Assembly (NCBI GenBank): GCA_037893225.1
Contig: JAZGUH010000539.1
Span: 124,001 to 188,000, forward strand
DNA length: 64,000 nucleotides
Direction: 5' to 3'
Source of the DNA: Hippasteria phrygiana
Lineage: Eukaryota > Echinodermata > Asteroidea > Valvatida > Goniasteridae
Positions 47,096-61,016 of the stretch are shown one piece after another; the first letter of the stretch is position 1, and each line of letters opens with the position of its first letter. The translations under genes and the position numbers were made by a program. The notes beneath the pieces were generated by a model. That model did not search any database. It worked only from the letters and a program-made list of their open reading frames with translations, and had not been told where the DNA came from.

Positions 47096-50000
47096 AAAGC
47101 AAGTCCATACCCCAGGGAATTTGACAGGCATGGAGCAATAAATAAAAGGTAATCTGCACACAGATGGTGGCCGGAAAGAAAATAAACATTGCGAGGTTTG
47201 AATTTTCTCCACAAGTTTTAAATCTAGGAAGCCGCCGATGATTGCAACATGTAGCGCCAGATCTAAGCTATCCATACATGTCAAAATTACTGCATTTGGT
47301 TGATATTTCATGCAATTATGAATGAGTAAAGCAAGTCCATACCCCAGGGAATTTGACAGGCATGGAGCAATAAATAAAAGGTAATCTGCACACAGATGGT
47401 GGCCGGAAAGAAAATAAACATTGCGAGGTTTGAATTTTCTCCACAAGTTTTAAATCTAGGAAGCCGTCGACGATTGCAACATGTAGCGCCAGATCTAAGC
47501 TATCCATACATGTCAAAATTACTGCATTTGGTTGATATTTCATGCAATTATGAATGAGTAAAGCAAGTCCATACCCCAGGGAATTTGACAGGCATGGAGC
47601 AATAAATAAAAGGTAATCTGCACACAGATGGTGGCCGGAAAGAAAATAAACATTGCGAGGTTTGAATTTTCTCCACAAGTTTTAAATCTAGGAAGCCGCC
47701 GATGATTGCAACATGTAGCTCCAGATCTAAGCTATCCATACATGTCAAAATTACTGCATTTGGTTGATATTTCATGCAATTATGAATGAGTAAAGCAAGT
47801 CCATACCCCAGGGAATTTGACAGGCATGGAGCAATAAATAAAAGGTAATCTGCACACAGATGGTGGCCGGGAAGAAAATAAACATTGCGAGGTTTGAATT
47901 TTCTCCACAAGTGTTAACTCTAAGAAGCCGCCGATAACTGCAACATGTAGCGCCAGATCTAAGCTATCCATACATGTAAAAAATACTGCATTTGGTTGAT
48001 ATTTCATGCAATTATGAATGAGTAAAGCAAGTCCATACCCCAGGGAATTTGACATGCATGGAGCAATAAATAGACGGTAACATGTACACAGATGTTGGCC
48101 GGAAAGAAAATAAACATTGCGAGGTTTGAATTTTCTCCACAAGTTTTACCTCTAAGAAGCCGCCGATAATTGCAACATGTAGCGCCAGATCTAAGCTATC
48201 CATACATGTAAAAAATACTGCATTTGGTTGATATTTCATGCAATTATGAATGAATAAAGCAAGTCCATACCCCAGGGAATTTGACAGGCATGGAGCAATA
48301 AATAGAAGGTAATATGCACACAGATGTTGGCCGGAGAGAAAATAGACATTGCGAGGTTTGAATTTTCTCCACAAGTTTTAACTCTAAGAAGCCGCCGATA
48401 ATTGCAACATGTAGCGCCAGATCTAAGCTATCCATACATGTCAAAATTACTGAATTTGGTTGATATTTCATGCAATTATGAATGAGTAAAGCAAGTCCAT
48501 ACCCCAGGGAATTTGACAGGCATGGAGCAATAAATAAAAGGTAATCTGCACACAGATGGTGGCCGGAAAGAAAATAAACATTGCGAGGTTTGAATTTTCT
48601 CCACAAGTGTTAACTCTAAGAAGCCGCCGATAATTGCAACATGTAGCGCCAGATCTAAGCTATCCATACATGTCAAAATTACTGAATTTGGTTGATATTT
48701 CATGCAATTATGAATGAGTAAAGCAAGTCCATACCCCAGGGAATTTGACATGCATGGAGCAATAAATAGACGGTAACATGTACACAGATGTTGGCCGGAA
48801 AGAAAATAAACATTGCGAGGTTTGAATTTTCTCCACAAGTTTTACCCCTAAGAAGCCGCCGATAATTGCAACATGTAGCGCCAGATCTAAGCTATCCATA
48901 CATGTAAAAAATACTGCATTTGGTTGATATTTCATGCAATTATGAATGAATAAAGCAAGTCCATACCCCAGGGAATTTGACAGGCATGGAGCAATAAATA
49001 GAAGGTAATATGCACACAGATGTTGGCCGGAAAGAAAATAGACATTGCGAGGTTTGAATTTTCTCCACAAGTTTTAAATCTAGGAAGCCGCCGATGATTG
49101 CAACATGTAGCGCCAGATCTAAGCTATCCATACATGTCAAAATTACTGAATTTGGTTGATATTTCATGCAATTATGAATGAGTAAAGCAACTCCATACCC
49201 CAGGGAATTTGACAGGCATGGAGCAATAAATAGACGGTAACATGTACACAGATGTTGGCCGGAAAGAAAATAAACATTGCGAGGTTTGAATTTTCTCCAC
49301 AAGTTTTAAATCTAGGAAGCCGCCGATGATTGCAACATGTAGCGCCAGATCTAAGCTATCCATACATGTCAAAATTACTGCATTTGGTTGATATTTCATG
49401 CAATTATGAATGAGTAAAGCAAGTCCATACCCCAGGGAATTTGACAGGCATGGAGCAATAAATAAAAGGTAATCTGCACACAGATGGTGGCCGGAAAGAA
49501 AATAAACATTGCGAGGTTTGAATTTTCTCCACAAGTTTTAAATCTAGGAAGCCTCCGATGATTGCAACATGTAGCGCCAGATCTAAGCTATCCATACATG
49601 TCAAAATTACTGCATTTGGTTGATATTTCATGCAATTATGAATGAGTAAAGCAAGTCCATACCCCAGGGAATTTGACAGGCATGGAGCAATAAATAAAAG
49701 GTAATCTGCACACAGATGGTGGCCGGAAAGAAAATAAACATTGCGAGGTTTGAATTTTCTCCACAAGTTTTAAATCTAGGAAGCCGCCGATGATTGCAAC
49801 ATGTAGCGCCAGATCTAAGCTATCCATACATGTCAAAAATACTGCATTTGGTTGATATTTCATGCAATTATGAATGAGTAAAGCAACTCCATACCCCAGG
49901 GAATTTGACATGCATGGAGCAATAAATAGACGGTAACATGTACACAGATGTTGGCCGGAAAGAAAATAAACATTGCGAGGTTTGAATTTTCTCCACAAGT

Positions 50001-50111
50001 TTTAACTCTAAGAAGCCGCCGATAATTGCAACATGTAGCGCCAGATCTAAGCTATCCATACATGTCAAAATTACTGAATTTGGTTGATATTTCATGCAAT
50101 TATGAATGAGT
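47096..50111. repeat. Domain IV HOR, 15-mer copy 2, first 13 monomers (M204-M216)
   Basis: Starts: 47096, 47328, 47560, 47792, 48024, 48256, 48488, 48720, 48952, 49184, 49416, 49648, 49880. The order matches M189-M201 at +3481 bp, becoming +3480 bp after 45405 because the one-base insertion of M196 is not shared. M205 carries the SalI marker. M206 has the private agcTcc and M207 the private gataaCtg. Confidence 0.92.
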
Positions 50112-51271
50112 AAAGCAAGTCCATACCCCAGGGAATTTGACAGGCATGGAGCAATAAATAAAAGGTAATCTGCACACAGATGGTGGCCGGAAAGAAAATA
50201 AACATTGCGAGGTTTGAATTTTCTCCACAAGTGTTAACTCTAAGAAGCCGCCGATAATTGCAACATGTAGCGCCAGATCTAAGCTATCCATACATGTCAA
50301 AATTACTGAATTTGGTTGATATTTCATGCAATTATGAATGAGTAAAGCAAGTCCATACCCCAGGGAATTTGACATGCATGGAGCAATAAATAGACGGTAA
50401 CATGTACACAGATGTTGGCCGGAAAGAAAATAAACATTGCGAGGTTTGAATTTTCTCCACAAGTTTTACCCCTAAGAAGCCGCCGATAATTGCAACATGT
50501 AGCGCCAGATCTAAGCTATCCATACATGTAAAAAATACTGCATTTGGTTGATATTTCATGCAATTATGAATGAATAAAGCAAGTCCATACCCCAGGGAAT
50601 TTGACAGGCATGGAGCAATAAATAGAAGGTAATATGCACACAGATGTTGGCCGGAAAGAAAATAGACATTGCGAGGTTTGAATTTTCTCCACAAGTTTTA
50701 AATCTAGGAAGCCGCCGATGATTGCAACATGTAGCGCCAGATCTAAGCTATCCATACATGTCAAAATTACTGAATTTGGTTGATATTTCATGCAATTATG
50801 AATGAGTAAAGCAACTCCATACCCCAGGGAATTTGACAGGCATGGAGCAATAAATAGACGGTAACATGTACACAGATGTTGGCCGGAAAGAAAATAAACA
50901 TTGCGAGGTTTGAATTTTCTCCACAAGTTTTAAATCTAGGAAGCCGCCGATGATTGCAACATGTAGCGCCAGATCTAAGCTATCCATACATGTCAAAATT
51001 ACTGCATTTGGTTGATATTTCATGCAATTATGAATGAGTAAAGCAAGTCCATACCCCAGGGAATTTGACAGGCATGGAGCAATAAATAAAAGGTAATCTG
51101 CACACAGATGGTGGCCGGAAAGAAAATAAACATTGCGAGGTTTGAATTTTCTCCACAAGTTTTAAATCTAGGAAGCCTCCGATGATTGCAACATGTAGCG
51201 CCAGATCTAAGCTATCCATACATGTCAAAATTACTGCATTTGGTTGATATTTCATGCAATTATGAATGAGT
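48488..51271. repeat. Domain IV 7-mer repeat: one full copy (1624 bp) and five monomers of the next
   Basis: M210-M216 (48488-50111) read A-3-q, B-5-r, C-1-q, c8 B(g32)-1-p, A-1t-p, A-1-s, c8 B-2-q. M217-M221 (50112, 50344, 50576, 50808, 51040) repeat the first five at +1624 bp. The c8 monomer with g32 in a B left half (49184 and 50808) is rare. It also occurs at 55449. Confidence 0.92.
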
Positions 51272-51967
51272 AAAGCAAGTCCATACCCCAGGGAATTTGA
51301 CAGGCATGGAGCAATAAATAAAAGGTAATCTGCACACAGATGGTGGCCGGAAAGAAAATAAACATTGCGAGGTTTGAATTTTCTCCACAAGTGTTAACTC
51401 TACGAAGCCGCCGATGATTGCAACATGTAGCGCCAGATCTAAGCTATCCATACATGTCAAAATTACTGCATTTGGTTGATATTTCATGCAATTATGAATG
51501 AGTAAAGCAAGTCCATACCCCAGGGAATTTGACAGGCATGGAGCAATAAATAAAAGGTAATCTGGACACAGATGGTGGCCGGAAAGAAAATAAACATTGC
51601 GAGGTTTGAATTTTCTCCACAAGTTTTAAATCTAGGAAGCCGCCGATGATTGCAACATGTAGCGCCAGATCTAAGCTATCCATACATGTCAAAATTACTG
51701 CATTTGGTTGATATTTCATGCAATTATGAATGAGTAAAGCAAGTCCATACCCCAGGGAATTTGACAGGCATGGAGCAATAAATAAAAGGTAATCTGCACA
51801 CAGATGGTGGCCGGAAAGAAAATAAACATTGCGAGGTTTGAATTTTCTCCACAAGTTTTAAATCTAGGAAGCCGCCGATGATTGCAACATGTAGCGCCAG
51901 ATCTAAGCTATCCATACATGTCAAAATTACTGCATTTGGTTGATATTTCATGCAATTATGAATGAGT
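51272..51967. repeat. Bridge M222-M224 into domain V
   Basis: M222 51272 A left, class 3-like right with ctaCgaag and g145, middle p; M223 51504 A-1-p with a private tctgGaca; M224 51736 A-1-p. M222 does not fit the following units exactly and is the likely junction between the 7-mer series and domain V. Confidence 0.8.
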
Positions 51968-52895
51968 AAAGCAAGTCCATACCCCAGGGAATTTGACAGG
52001 CATGGAGCAATAAATAAAAGGTAATCTGCACACAGATGGTGGCCGGAAAGAAAATAAACATTGCGAGGTTTGAATTTTCTCCACAAGTTTTAAATCTAGG
52101 AAGCCGCCGATGATTGCAACATGTAGCGCCAGATCTAAGCTATCCATACATGTCAAAATTACTGCATTTGGTTGATATTTCATGCAATTATGAATGAGTA
52201 AAGCAAGTCCATACCCCAGGGAATTTGACAGGCATGGAGCAATAAATAAAAGGTAATCTGCACACAGATGGTGGCCGGGAAGAAAATAAACATTGCGAGG
52301 TTTGAATTTTCTCCACAAGTGTTAACTCTAAGAAGCCGCCGATGATTGCAACATGTAGCGCCAGATCTAAGCTATCCATACATGTCAAAATTACTGCATT
52401 TGGTTGATATTTCATGCAATTATGAATGAGTAAAGCAAGTCCATACCCCAGGGAATTTGACAGGCATGGAGCAATAAATAAAAGGTAATCTGCACACAGA
52501 TGGTGGCCGGGAAGAAAATAAACATTGCGAGGTTTGAATTTTCTCCACAAGTGTTAACTCTAAGAAGCCGCCGATAATTGCAACATGTAGCGCCAGATCT
52601 AAGCTATCCATACATGTCAAAATTACTGAATTTGGTTGATATTTCATGCAATTATGAATGAGTAAAGCAAGTCCATACCCCAGGGAATTTGACAGGCATG
52701 GAGCAATAAATAAAAGGTAATCTGCACACAGATGGTGGCCGGAAAGAAAATAAACATTGCGAGGTTTGAATTTTCTCCACAAGTTTTAAATCTAGGAAGC
52801 CGCCGATGATTGCAACATGTAGCGCCAGATCTAAGCTATCCATACATGTCAAAATTACTGAATTTGGTTGATATTTCATGCAATTATGAATGAGT

Positions 52896-53823
52896 AAAGC
52901 AAGTCCATACCCCAGGGAATTTGACAGGCATGGAGCAATAAATAAAAGGTAATCTGCACACAGATGGTGGCCGGGAAGAAAATAAACATTGCGAGGTTTG
53001 AATTTTCTCCACAAGTGTTAACACTAAGAAGCCGCCGATGATTGCAACATGTAGCGCCAGATCTAAGCTATCCATACATGTCAAAATTACTGAATTTGGT
53101 TGATATTTCATGTAATTATGAATGAGTAAAGCAAGTCCATACCCCAGGGAATTTGACAGGCATGGAGCAATAAATAAAAGGTAATCTGCACACAGATGGT
53201 GGCCGGGAAGAAAATAAACATTGCGAGGTTTGAATTTTCTCCACAAGTGTTAACACTAAGAAGCCGCCGATGATTGCAACATGTAGCGCCAGATCTAAGC
53301 TATCCATACATGTCAAAATTACTGAATTTGGTTGATATTTCATGTAATTATGAATGAGTAAAGCAAGTCCATACCCCAGGGAATTTGACAGGCATGGAGC
53401 AATAAATAAAAGGTAATCTGCACACAGATGGTGGCCGGGAAGAAAATAAACATTGCGAGGTTTGAATTTTCTCCACAAGTGTTAACACTAAGAAGCCGCC
53501 GATGATTGCAACATGTAGCGCCAGATCTAAGCTATCCATACATGTCAAAATTACTGAATTTGGTTGATATTTCATGTAATTATGAATGAGTAAAGCAAGT
53601 CCATACCCCAGGGAATTTGACAGGCATGGAGCAATAAATAAAAGGTAATCTGCACACAGATGGTGGCCGGGAAGAAAATAAACATTGCGAGGTTTGAATT
53701 TTCTCCACAAGTGTTAACACTAAGAAGCCGCCGATGATTGCAACATGTAGCGCCAGATCTAAGCTATCCATACATGTCAAAATTACTGAATTTGGTTGAT
53801 ATTTCATGTAATTATGAATGAGT
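52896..53823. repeat. Four near-identical monomers in tandem (class 8, single-monomer amplification)
   Basis: M229-M232 all have g80, g122, aacactaag, g145, q middle and t218 (tcatgTaatt). This is the clearest place where the period is one monomer rather than a multi-monomer unit. The block recurs with four copies at 57769-58696, two at 61945-62408 and one at 63106-63336. Confidence 0.95.
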
Positions 53824-54306
53824 AAAGCAAGTCCATACCCCAGGGAATTTGACAGGCATGGAGCAATAAATAAAAGGTAATCTGCACACAGATGGTGGCC
53901 GGAAAGAAAATAAACATTGCGAGGTTTGAATTTTCTCCACAAGTTTTAAATCTAGGAAGCCGCCGATGATTGCAACATGTAGCGCCAGATCTAAGCTATC
54001 CATACATGTCAGAATTACTGCATTTGGTTGATATTTCATGCAATTATGAATGAGTAAAGCAAGTCCATACCCCAGGGAATTTGACAGGCATGGAGCAATA
54101 AATAAAAGGTAATCTGCACACAGATGGTGGCCGGGAAGAAAATAAACATTGCGAGGTTTGAATTTTCTCTACAAGTTTTACCTCTAAGAAGCCGCCGATA
54201 ATTGCAACGTGTAGCGCCAGATCTAAGCTATCCATACATGTCAAAATTACTGTATTTGGTTGATATTTCATGCAATTATGAATGAGTAAAGCAAGTCCAT
54301 ACCCCA

Positions 54307-54310
54307 GGGG
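54307..54310. other. One-base G insertion marker of domain V (aGGGGaatt)
   Basis: The run ccaggg becomes ccagggg here and at 59180-59183, 62892-62895 and 63820-63823, always in the same HOR position, which also carries ttAgcc and aactctGgg. The next monomer at 59394 and at 63106 has lost a C (gtcatac), compensating the length. Confidence 0.88.
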
Positions 54311-56840
54311 AATTTGACATGCATGGAGCAATAAATAGACGGTAACATGTACACAGATGTTAGCCGGAAAGAAAATAAACATTGCGAGGTTTGAATTTTC
54401 TCCACAAGTTTTAACTCTGGGAAGCCGCCGATGATTGCAACATGTAGCGCCAGATCTAAGCTATCCATACATGTAAAAAATACTGCATTTGGTTGATATT
54501 TCATGCAATTATGAATGAATAAAGCAAGTCCATACCCCAGGGAATTTGACAGGCATGGAGCAATAAATAGAAGGTAATATGCACACAGATGTTGGCCGGA
54601 GAGAAAATAGACATTGCGAGGTTTGAATTTTCTCCACAAGTTTTAACTCTAAGAAGCCGCCGATAATTGCAACATGTAGCGCCAGATCTAAGCTATCCAT
54701 ACATGTCAAAATTACTGAATTTGGTTGATATTTCATGCAATTATGAATGAGTAAAGCAAGTCCATACCCCAGGGAATTTGACAGGCATGGAGCAATAAAT
54801 AAAAGGTAATCTGCACACAGATGGTGGCCGGAAAGAAAATAAACATTGCGAGGTTTGAATTTTCTCCACAAGTGTTAACTCTAAGAAGCCGCCGATAATT
54901 GCAACATGTAGCGCCAGATCTAAGCTATCCATACATGTCAAAATTACTGAATTTGGTTGATATTTCATGCAATTATGAATGAGTAAAGCAAGTCCATACC
55001 CCAGGGAATTTGACATGCATGGAGCAATAAATAGACGGTAACATGTACACAGATGTTGGCCGGAAAGAAAATAAACATTGCGAGGTTTGAATTTTCTCCA
55101 CAAGTTTTACCCCTAAGAAGCCGCCGATAATTGCAACATGTAGCGCCAGATCTAAGCTATCCATACATGTAAAAAATACTGCATTTGGTTGATATTTCAT
55201 GCAATTATGAATGAATAAAGCAAGTCCATACCCCAGGGAATTTGACAGGCATGGAGCAATAAATAGAAGGTAATATGCACACAGATGTTGGCCGGAAAGA
55301 AAATAGACATTGCGAGGTTTGAATTTTCTCCACAAGTTTTAAATCTAGGAAGCCGCCGATGATTGCAACATGTAGCGCCAGATCTAAGCTATCCATACAT
55401 GTCAAAATTACTGAATTTGGTTGATATTTCATGCAATTATGAATGAGTAAAGCAACTCCATACCCCAGGGAATTTGACAGGCATGGAGCAATAAATAGAC
55501 GGTAACATGTACACAGATGTTGGCCGGAAAGAAAATAAACATTGCGAGGTTTGAATTTTCTCCACAAGTTTTAAATCTAGGAAGCCGCCGATGATTGCAA
55601 CATGTAGCGCCAGATCTAAGCTATCCATACATGTCAAAATTACTGCATTTGGTTGATATTTCATGCAATTATGAATGAGTAAAGCAAGTCCATACCCCAG
55701 GGAATTTGACAGGCATGGAGCAATAAATAAAAGGTAATCTGCACACAGATGGTGGCCGGAAAGAAAATAAACATTGCGAGGTTTGAATTTTCTCCACAAG
55801 TTTTAAATCTAGGAAGCCTCCGATGATTGCAACATGTAGCGCCAGATCTAAGCTATCCATACATGTCAAAATTACTGCATTTGGTTGATATTTCATGCAA
55901 TTATGAATGAGTAAAGCAAGTCCATACCCCAGGGAATTTGACAGGCATGGAGCAATAAATAAAAGGTAATCTGCACACAGATGGTGGCCGGAAAGAAAAT
56001 AAACATTGCGAGGTTTGAATTTTCTCCACAAGTTTTAAATCTAGGAAGCCGCCGATGATTGCAACATGTAGCGCCAGATCTAAGCTATCCATACATGTCA
56101 AAAATACTGCATTTGGTTGATATTTCATGCAATTATGAATGAGTAAAGCAACTCCATACCCCAGGGAATTTGACATGCATGGAGCAATAAATAGACGGTA
56201 ACATGTACACAGATGTTGGCCGGAAAGAAAATAAACATTGCGAGGTTTGAATTTTCTCCACAAGTTTTAACTCTAAGAAGCCGCCGATAATTGCAACATG
56301 TAGCGCCAGATCTAAGCTATCCATACATGTCAAAATTACTGAATTTGGTTGATATTTCATGCAATTATGAATGAGTAAAGCAAGTCCATACCCCAGGGAA
56401 TTTGACAGGCATGGAGCAATAAATAAAAGGTAATCTGCACACAGATGGTGGCCGGAAAGAAAATAAACATTGCGAGGTTTGAATTTTCTCCACAAGTTTT
56501 AAATCTAGGAAGCCGCCGATGATTGCAACATGTAGCGCCAGATCTAAGCTATCCATACATGTCAAAATTACTGCATTTGGTTGATATTTCATGCAATTAT
56601 GAATGAGTAAAGCAAGTCCATACCCCAGGGAATTTGACAGGCATGGAGCAATAAATAAAAGGTAATCTGCACACAGATGGTGGCCGGAAAGAAAATAAAC
56701 ATTGCGAGGTTTGAATTTTCTCCACAAGTTTTAAATCTAGGAAGCCGCCGATGATTGCAACATGTAGCGCCAGATCTAAGCTATCCATACATGTCAAAAT
56801 TACTGCATTTGGTTGATATTTCATGCAATTATGAATGAGT

Positions 56841-59800
56841 AAAGCAAGTCCATACCCCAGGGAATTTGACAGGCATGGAGCAATAAATAAAAGGTAATCT
56901 GCACACAGATGGTGGCCGGAAAGAAAATAAACATTGCGAGGTTTGAATTTTCTCCACAAGTTTTAAATCTAGGAAGCCGCCGATGATTGCAACATGTAGC
57001 GCCAGATCTAAGCTATCCATACATGTCAAAATTACTGCATTTGGTTGATATTTCATGCAATTATGAATGAGTAAAGCAAGTCCATACCCCAGGGAATTTG
57101 ACAGGCATGGAGCAATAAATAAAAGGTAATCTGCACACAGATGGTGGCCGGGAAGAAAATAAACATTGCGAGGTTTGAATTTTCTCCACAAGTGTTAACT
57201 CTAAGAAGCCGCCGATGATTGCAACATGTAGCGCCAGATCTAAGCTATCCATACATGTCAAAATTACTGCATTTGGTTGATATTTCATGCAATTATGAAT
57301 GAGTAAAGCAAGTCCATACCCCAGGGAATTTGACAGGCATGGAGCAATAAATAAAAGGTAATCTGCACACAGATGGTGGCCGGGAAGAAAATAAACATTG
57401 CGAGGTTTGAATTTTCTCCACAAGTGTTAACTCTAAGAAGCCGCCGATAATTGCAACATGTAGCGCCAGATCTAAGCTATCCATACATGTCAAAATTACT
57501 GAATTTGGTTGATATTTCATGCAATTATGAATGAGTAAAGCAAGTCCATACCCCAGGGAATTTGACAGGCATGGAGCAATAAATAAAAGGTAATCTGCAC
57601 ACAGATGGTGGCCGGAAAGAAAATAAACATTGCGAGGTTTGAATTTTCTCCACAAGTTTTAAATCTAGGAAGCCGCCGATGATTGCAACATGTAGCGCCA
57701 GATCTAAGCTATCCATACATGTCAAAATTACTGAATTTGGTTGATATTTCATGCAATTATGAATGAGTAAAGCAAGTCCATACCCCAGGGAATTTGACAG
57801 GCATGGAGCAATAAATAAAAGGTAATCTGCACACAGATGGTGGCCGGGAAGAAAATAAACATTGCGAGGTTTGAATTTTCTCCACAAGTGTTAACACTAA
57901 GAAGCCGCCGATGATTGCAACATGTAGCGCCAGATCTAAGCTATCCATACATGTCAAAATTACTGAATTTGGTTGATATTTCATGTAATTATGAATGAGT
58001 AAAGCAAGTCCATACCCCAGGGAATTTGACAGGCATGGAGCAATAAATAAAAGGTAATCTGCACACAGATGGTGGCCGGGAAGAAAATAAACATTGCGAG
58101 GTTTGAATTTTCTCCACAAGTGTTAACACTAAGAAGCCGCCGATGATTGCAACATGTAGCGCCAGATCTAAGCTATCCATACATGTCAAAATTACTGAAT
58201 TTGGTTGATATTTCATGTAATTATGAATGAGTAAAGCAAGTCCATACCCCAGGGAATTTGACAGGCATGGAGCAATAAATAAAAGGTAATCTGCACACAG
58301 ATGGTGGCCGGGAAGAAAATAAACATTGCGAGGTTTGAATTTTCTCCACAAGTGTTAACACTAAGAAGCCGCCGATGATTGCAACATGTAGCGCCAGATC
58401 TAAGCTATCCATACATGTCAAAATTACTGAATTTGGTTGATATTTCATGTAATTATGAATGAGTAAAGCAAGTCCATACCCCAGGGAATTTGACAGGCAT
58501 GGAGCAATAAATAAAAGGTAATCTGCACACAGATGGTGGCCGGGAAGAAAATAAACATTGCGAGGTTTGAATTTTCTCCACAAGTGTTAACACTAAGAAG
58601 CCGCCGATGATTGCAACATGTAGCGCCAGATCTAAGCTATCCATACATGTCAAAATTACTGAATTTGGTTGATATTTCATGTAATTATGAATGAGTAAAG
58701 CAAGTCCATACCCCAGGGAATTTGACAGGCATGGAGCAATAAATAAAAGGTAATCTGCACACAGATGGTGGCCGGAAAGAAAATAAACATTGCGAGGTTT
58801 GAATTTTCTCCACAAGTTTTAAATCTAGGAAGCCGCCGATGATTGCAACATGTAGCGCCAGATCTAAGCTATCCATACATGTCAGAATTACTGCATTTGG
58901 TTGATATTTCATGCAATTATGAATGAGTAAAGCAAGTCCATACCCCAGGGAATTTGACAGGCATGGAGCAATAAATAAAAGGTAATCTGCACACAGATGG
59001 TGGCCGGGAAGAAAATAAACATTGCGAGGTTTGAATTTTCTCTACAAGTTTTACCTCTAAGAAGCCGCCGATAATTGCAACGTGTAGCGCCAGATCTAAG
59101 CTATCCATACATGTCAAAATTACTGTATTTGGTTGATATTTCATGCAATTATGAATGAGTAAAGCAAGTCCATACCCCAGGGGAATTTGACATGCATGGA
59201 GCAATAAATAGACGGTAACATGTACACAGATGTTAGCCGGAAAGAAAATAAACATTGCGAGGTTTGAATTTTCTCCACAAGTTTTAACTCTGGGAAGCCG
59301 CCGATGATTGCAACATGTAGCGCCAGATCTAAGCTATCCATACATGTCCAAATTACTGTATTTGGTTGATATTTCATGCAATTATGAATGAGTAAAGCAA
59401 GTCATACCCCAGGGAATTTGACATGCATGGAGCAATAAATAGACGGTAACATGTACACAGATGTTGGCCGGAAAGAAAATAAACATTGCGAGGTTTGAAT
59501 TTTCTCCACAAGTTTTACCCCTAAGAAGCCGCCGATAATTGCAACATGTAGCGCCAGATCTAAGCTATCCATACATGTACAAAATACTGCATTTGGTTGA
59601 TATTTCATGCAATTATGAATGAATAAAGCAAGTCCATACCCCAGGGAATTTGACAGGCATGGAGCAATAAATAGAAGGTAATATGCACACAGATGTTGGC
59701 CGGAAAGAAAATAGACATTGCGAGGTTTGAATTTTCTCCACAAGTTTTAAATCTAGGAAGCCGCCGATGATTGCAACATGTAGCGCCAGATCTAAGCTAT

Positions 59801-61016
59801 CCATACATGTCAAAATTACTGAATTTGGTTGATATTTCATGCAATTATGAATGAGTAAAGCAACTCCATACCCCAGGGAATTTGACATGCATGGAGCAAT
59901 AAATAGACGGTAACATGTACACAGATGTTGGCCCGAAAGAAAATAAACATTGCGAGGTTTGAATTTTCTCCACAAGTTTTAACTCTAAGAAGCCGCCGAT
60001 AATTGCAACATGTAGCGCCAGATCTAAGCTATCCATACATGTCAAAATTACTGAATTTGGTTGATATTTCATGCAATTATGAATGAGTAAAGCAAGTCCA
60101 TACCCCAGGGAATTTGACAGGCATGGAGCAATAAATAAAAGGTAATCTGCACACAGATGGTGGCCGGAAAGAAAATAAACATTGCGAGGTTTGAATTTTC
60201 TCCACAAGTTTTAAATCTAGGAAGCCGCCGATGATTGCAACATGTAGCGCCAGATCTAAGCTATCCATACATGTCAAAATTACTGCATTTGGTTGATATT
60301 TCATGCAATTATGAATGAGTAAAGCAAGTCCATACCCCAGGGAATTTGACAGGCATGGAGCAATAAATAAAAGGTAATCTGCACACAGATGGTGGCCGGA
60401 AAGAAAATAAACATTGCGAGGTTTGAATTTTCTCCACAAGTTTTAAATCTAGGAAGCCTCCGATGATTGCAACATGTAGCGCCAGATCTAAGCTATCCAT
60501 ACATGTCAAAATTACTGCATTTGGTTGATATTTCATGCAATTATGAATGAGTAAAGCAAGTCCATACCCCAGGGAATTTGACAGGCATGGAGCAATAAAT
60601 AAAAGGTAATCTGCACACAGATGGTGGCCGGAAAGAAAATAAACATTGCGAGGTTTGAATTTTCTCCACAAGTTTTAAATCTAGGAAGCCGCCGATGATT
60701 GCAACATGTAGCGCCAGATCTAAGCTATCCATACATGTCAAAAATACTGCATTTGGTTGATATTTCATGCAATTATGAATGAGTAAAGCAACTCCATACC
60801 CCAGGGAATTTGACATGCATGGAGCAATAAATAGACGGTAACATGTACACAGATGTTGGCCGGAAAGAAAATAAACATTGCGAGGTTTGAATTTTCTCCA
60901 CAAGTTTTAACTCTAAGAAGCCGCCGATAATTGCAACATGTAGCGCCAGATCTAAGCTATCCATACATGTCAAAATTACTGAATTTGGTTGATATTTCAT
61001 GCAATTATGAATGAGT
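56841..61016. repeat. Domain V HOR copy 2, shortened to 18 monomers (M246-M263, 4176 bp)
   Basis: M246-M256 (starts 56841 to 59161) repeat M225-M235 at +4873 bp, including the four class 8 monomers and the aGGGGaa monomer at 59161. M257 (59394) is B-5 with one C lost (gtcatac) and a private tgtAC, so the C(g81) and A-3-q monomers of copy 1 are skipped. M258 59625 C-1-q; M259 59857 c8 B-2-q with a private gccCgaa; M260 60089 A-1-p; M261 60321 A-1t-p; M262 60553 A-1-s; M263 60785 c8 B-2-q. Confidence 0.92.
57769..58696. repeat. Class 8 monomer block, four copies (second HOR unit)
   Basis: M250-M253 (57769, 58001, 58233, 58465) repeat the 52896 block at +4873 bp with the same four-copy number, so the amplification predates the 21-mer duplication. 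Confidence 0.93.

Larger units (their letters stand above)
51968..56840. repeat. Domain V HOR, 21-mer copy 1 (M225-M245, 4873 bp)
   Basis: Starts and codes: 51968 A-1-p; 52200 A(g80)-3-p with g145; 52432 A(g80)-3-q; 52664 A-1-q; 52896, 53128, 53360, 53592 A(g80)-8-q with t218; 53824 A-1-p with tgtcaGaa; 54056 A(g80)-6 with tctcTac, aacGtg and t198; 54288 B with an extra G, ttAgcc and aactctGgg; 54521 C(g81)-2-q; 54753 A-3-q; 54985 B-5-r; 55217 C-1-q; 55449 c8 B(g32)-1-p; 55681 A-1t-p; 55913 A-1-s; 56145 c8 B-2-q; 56377 and 56609 A-1-p. The stretch 54753-56376 is the domain IV 7-mer, showing shared ancestry of domains IV and V. Confidence 0.93.
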
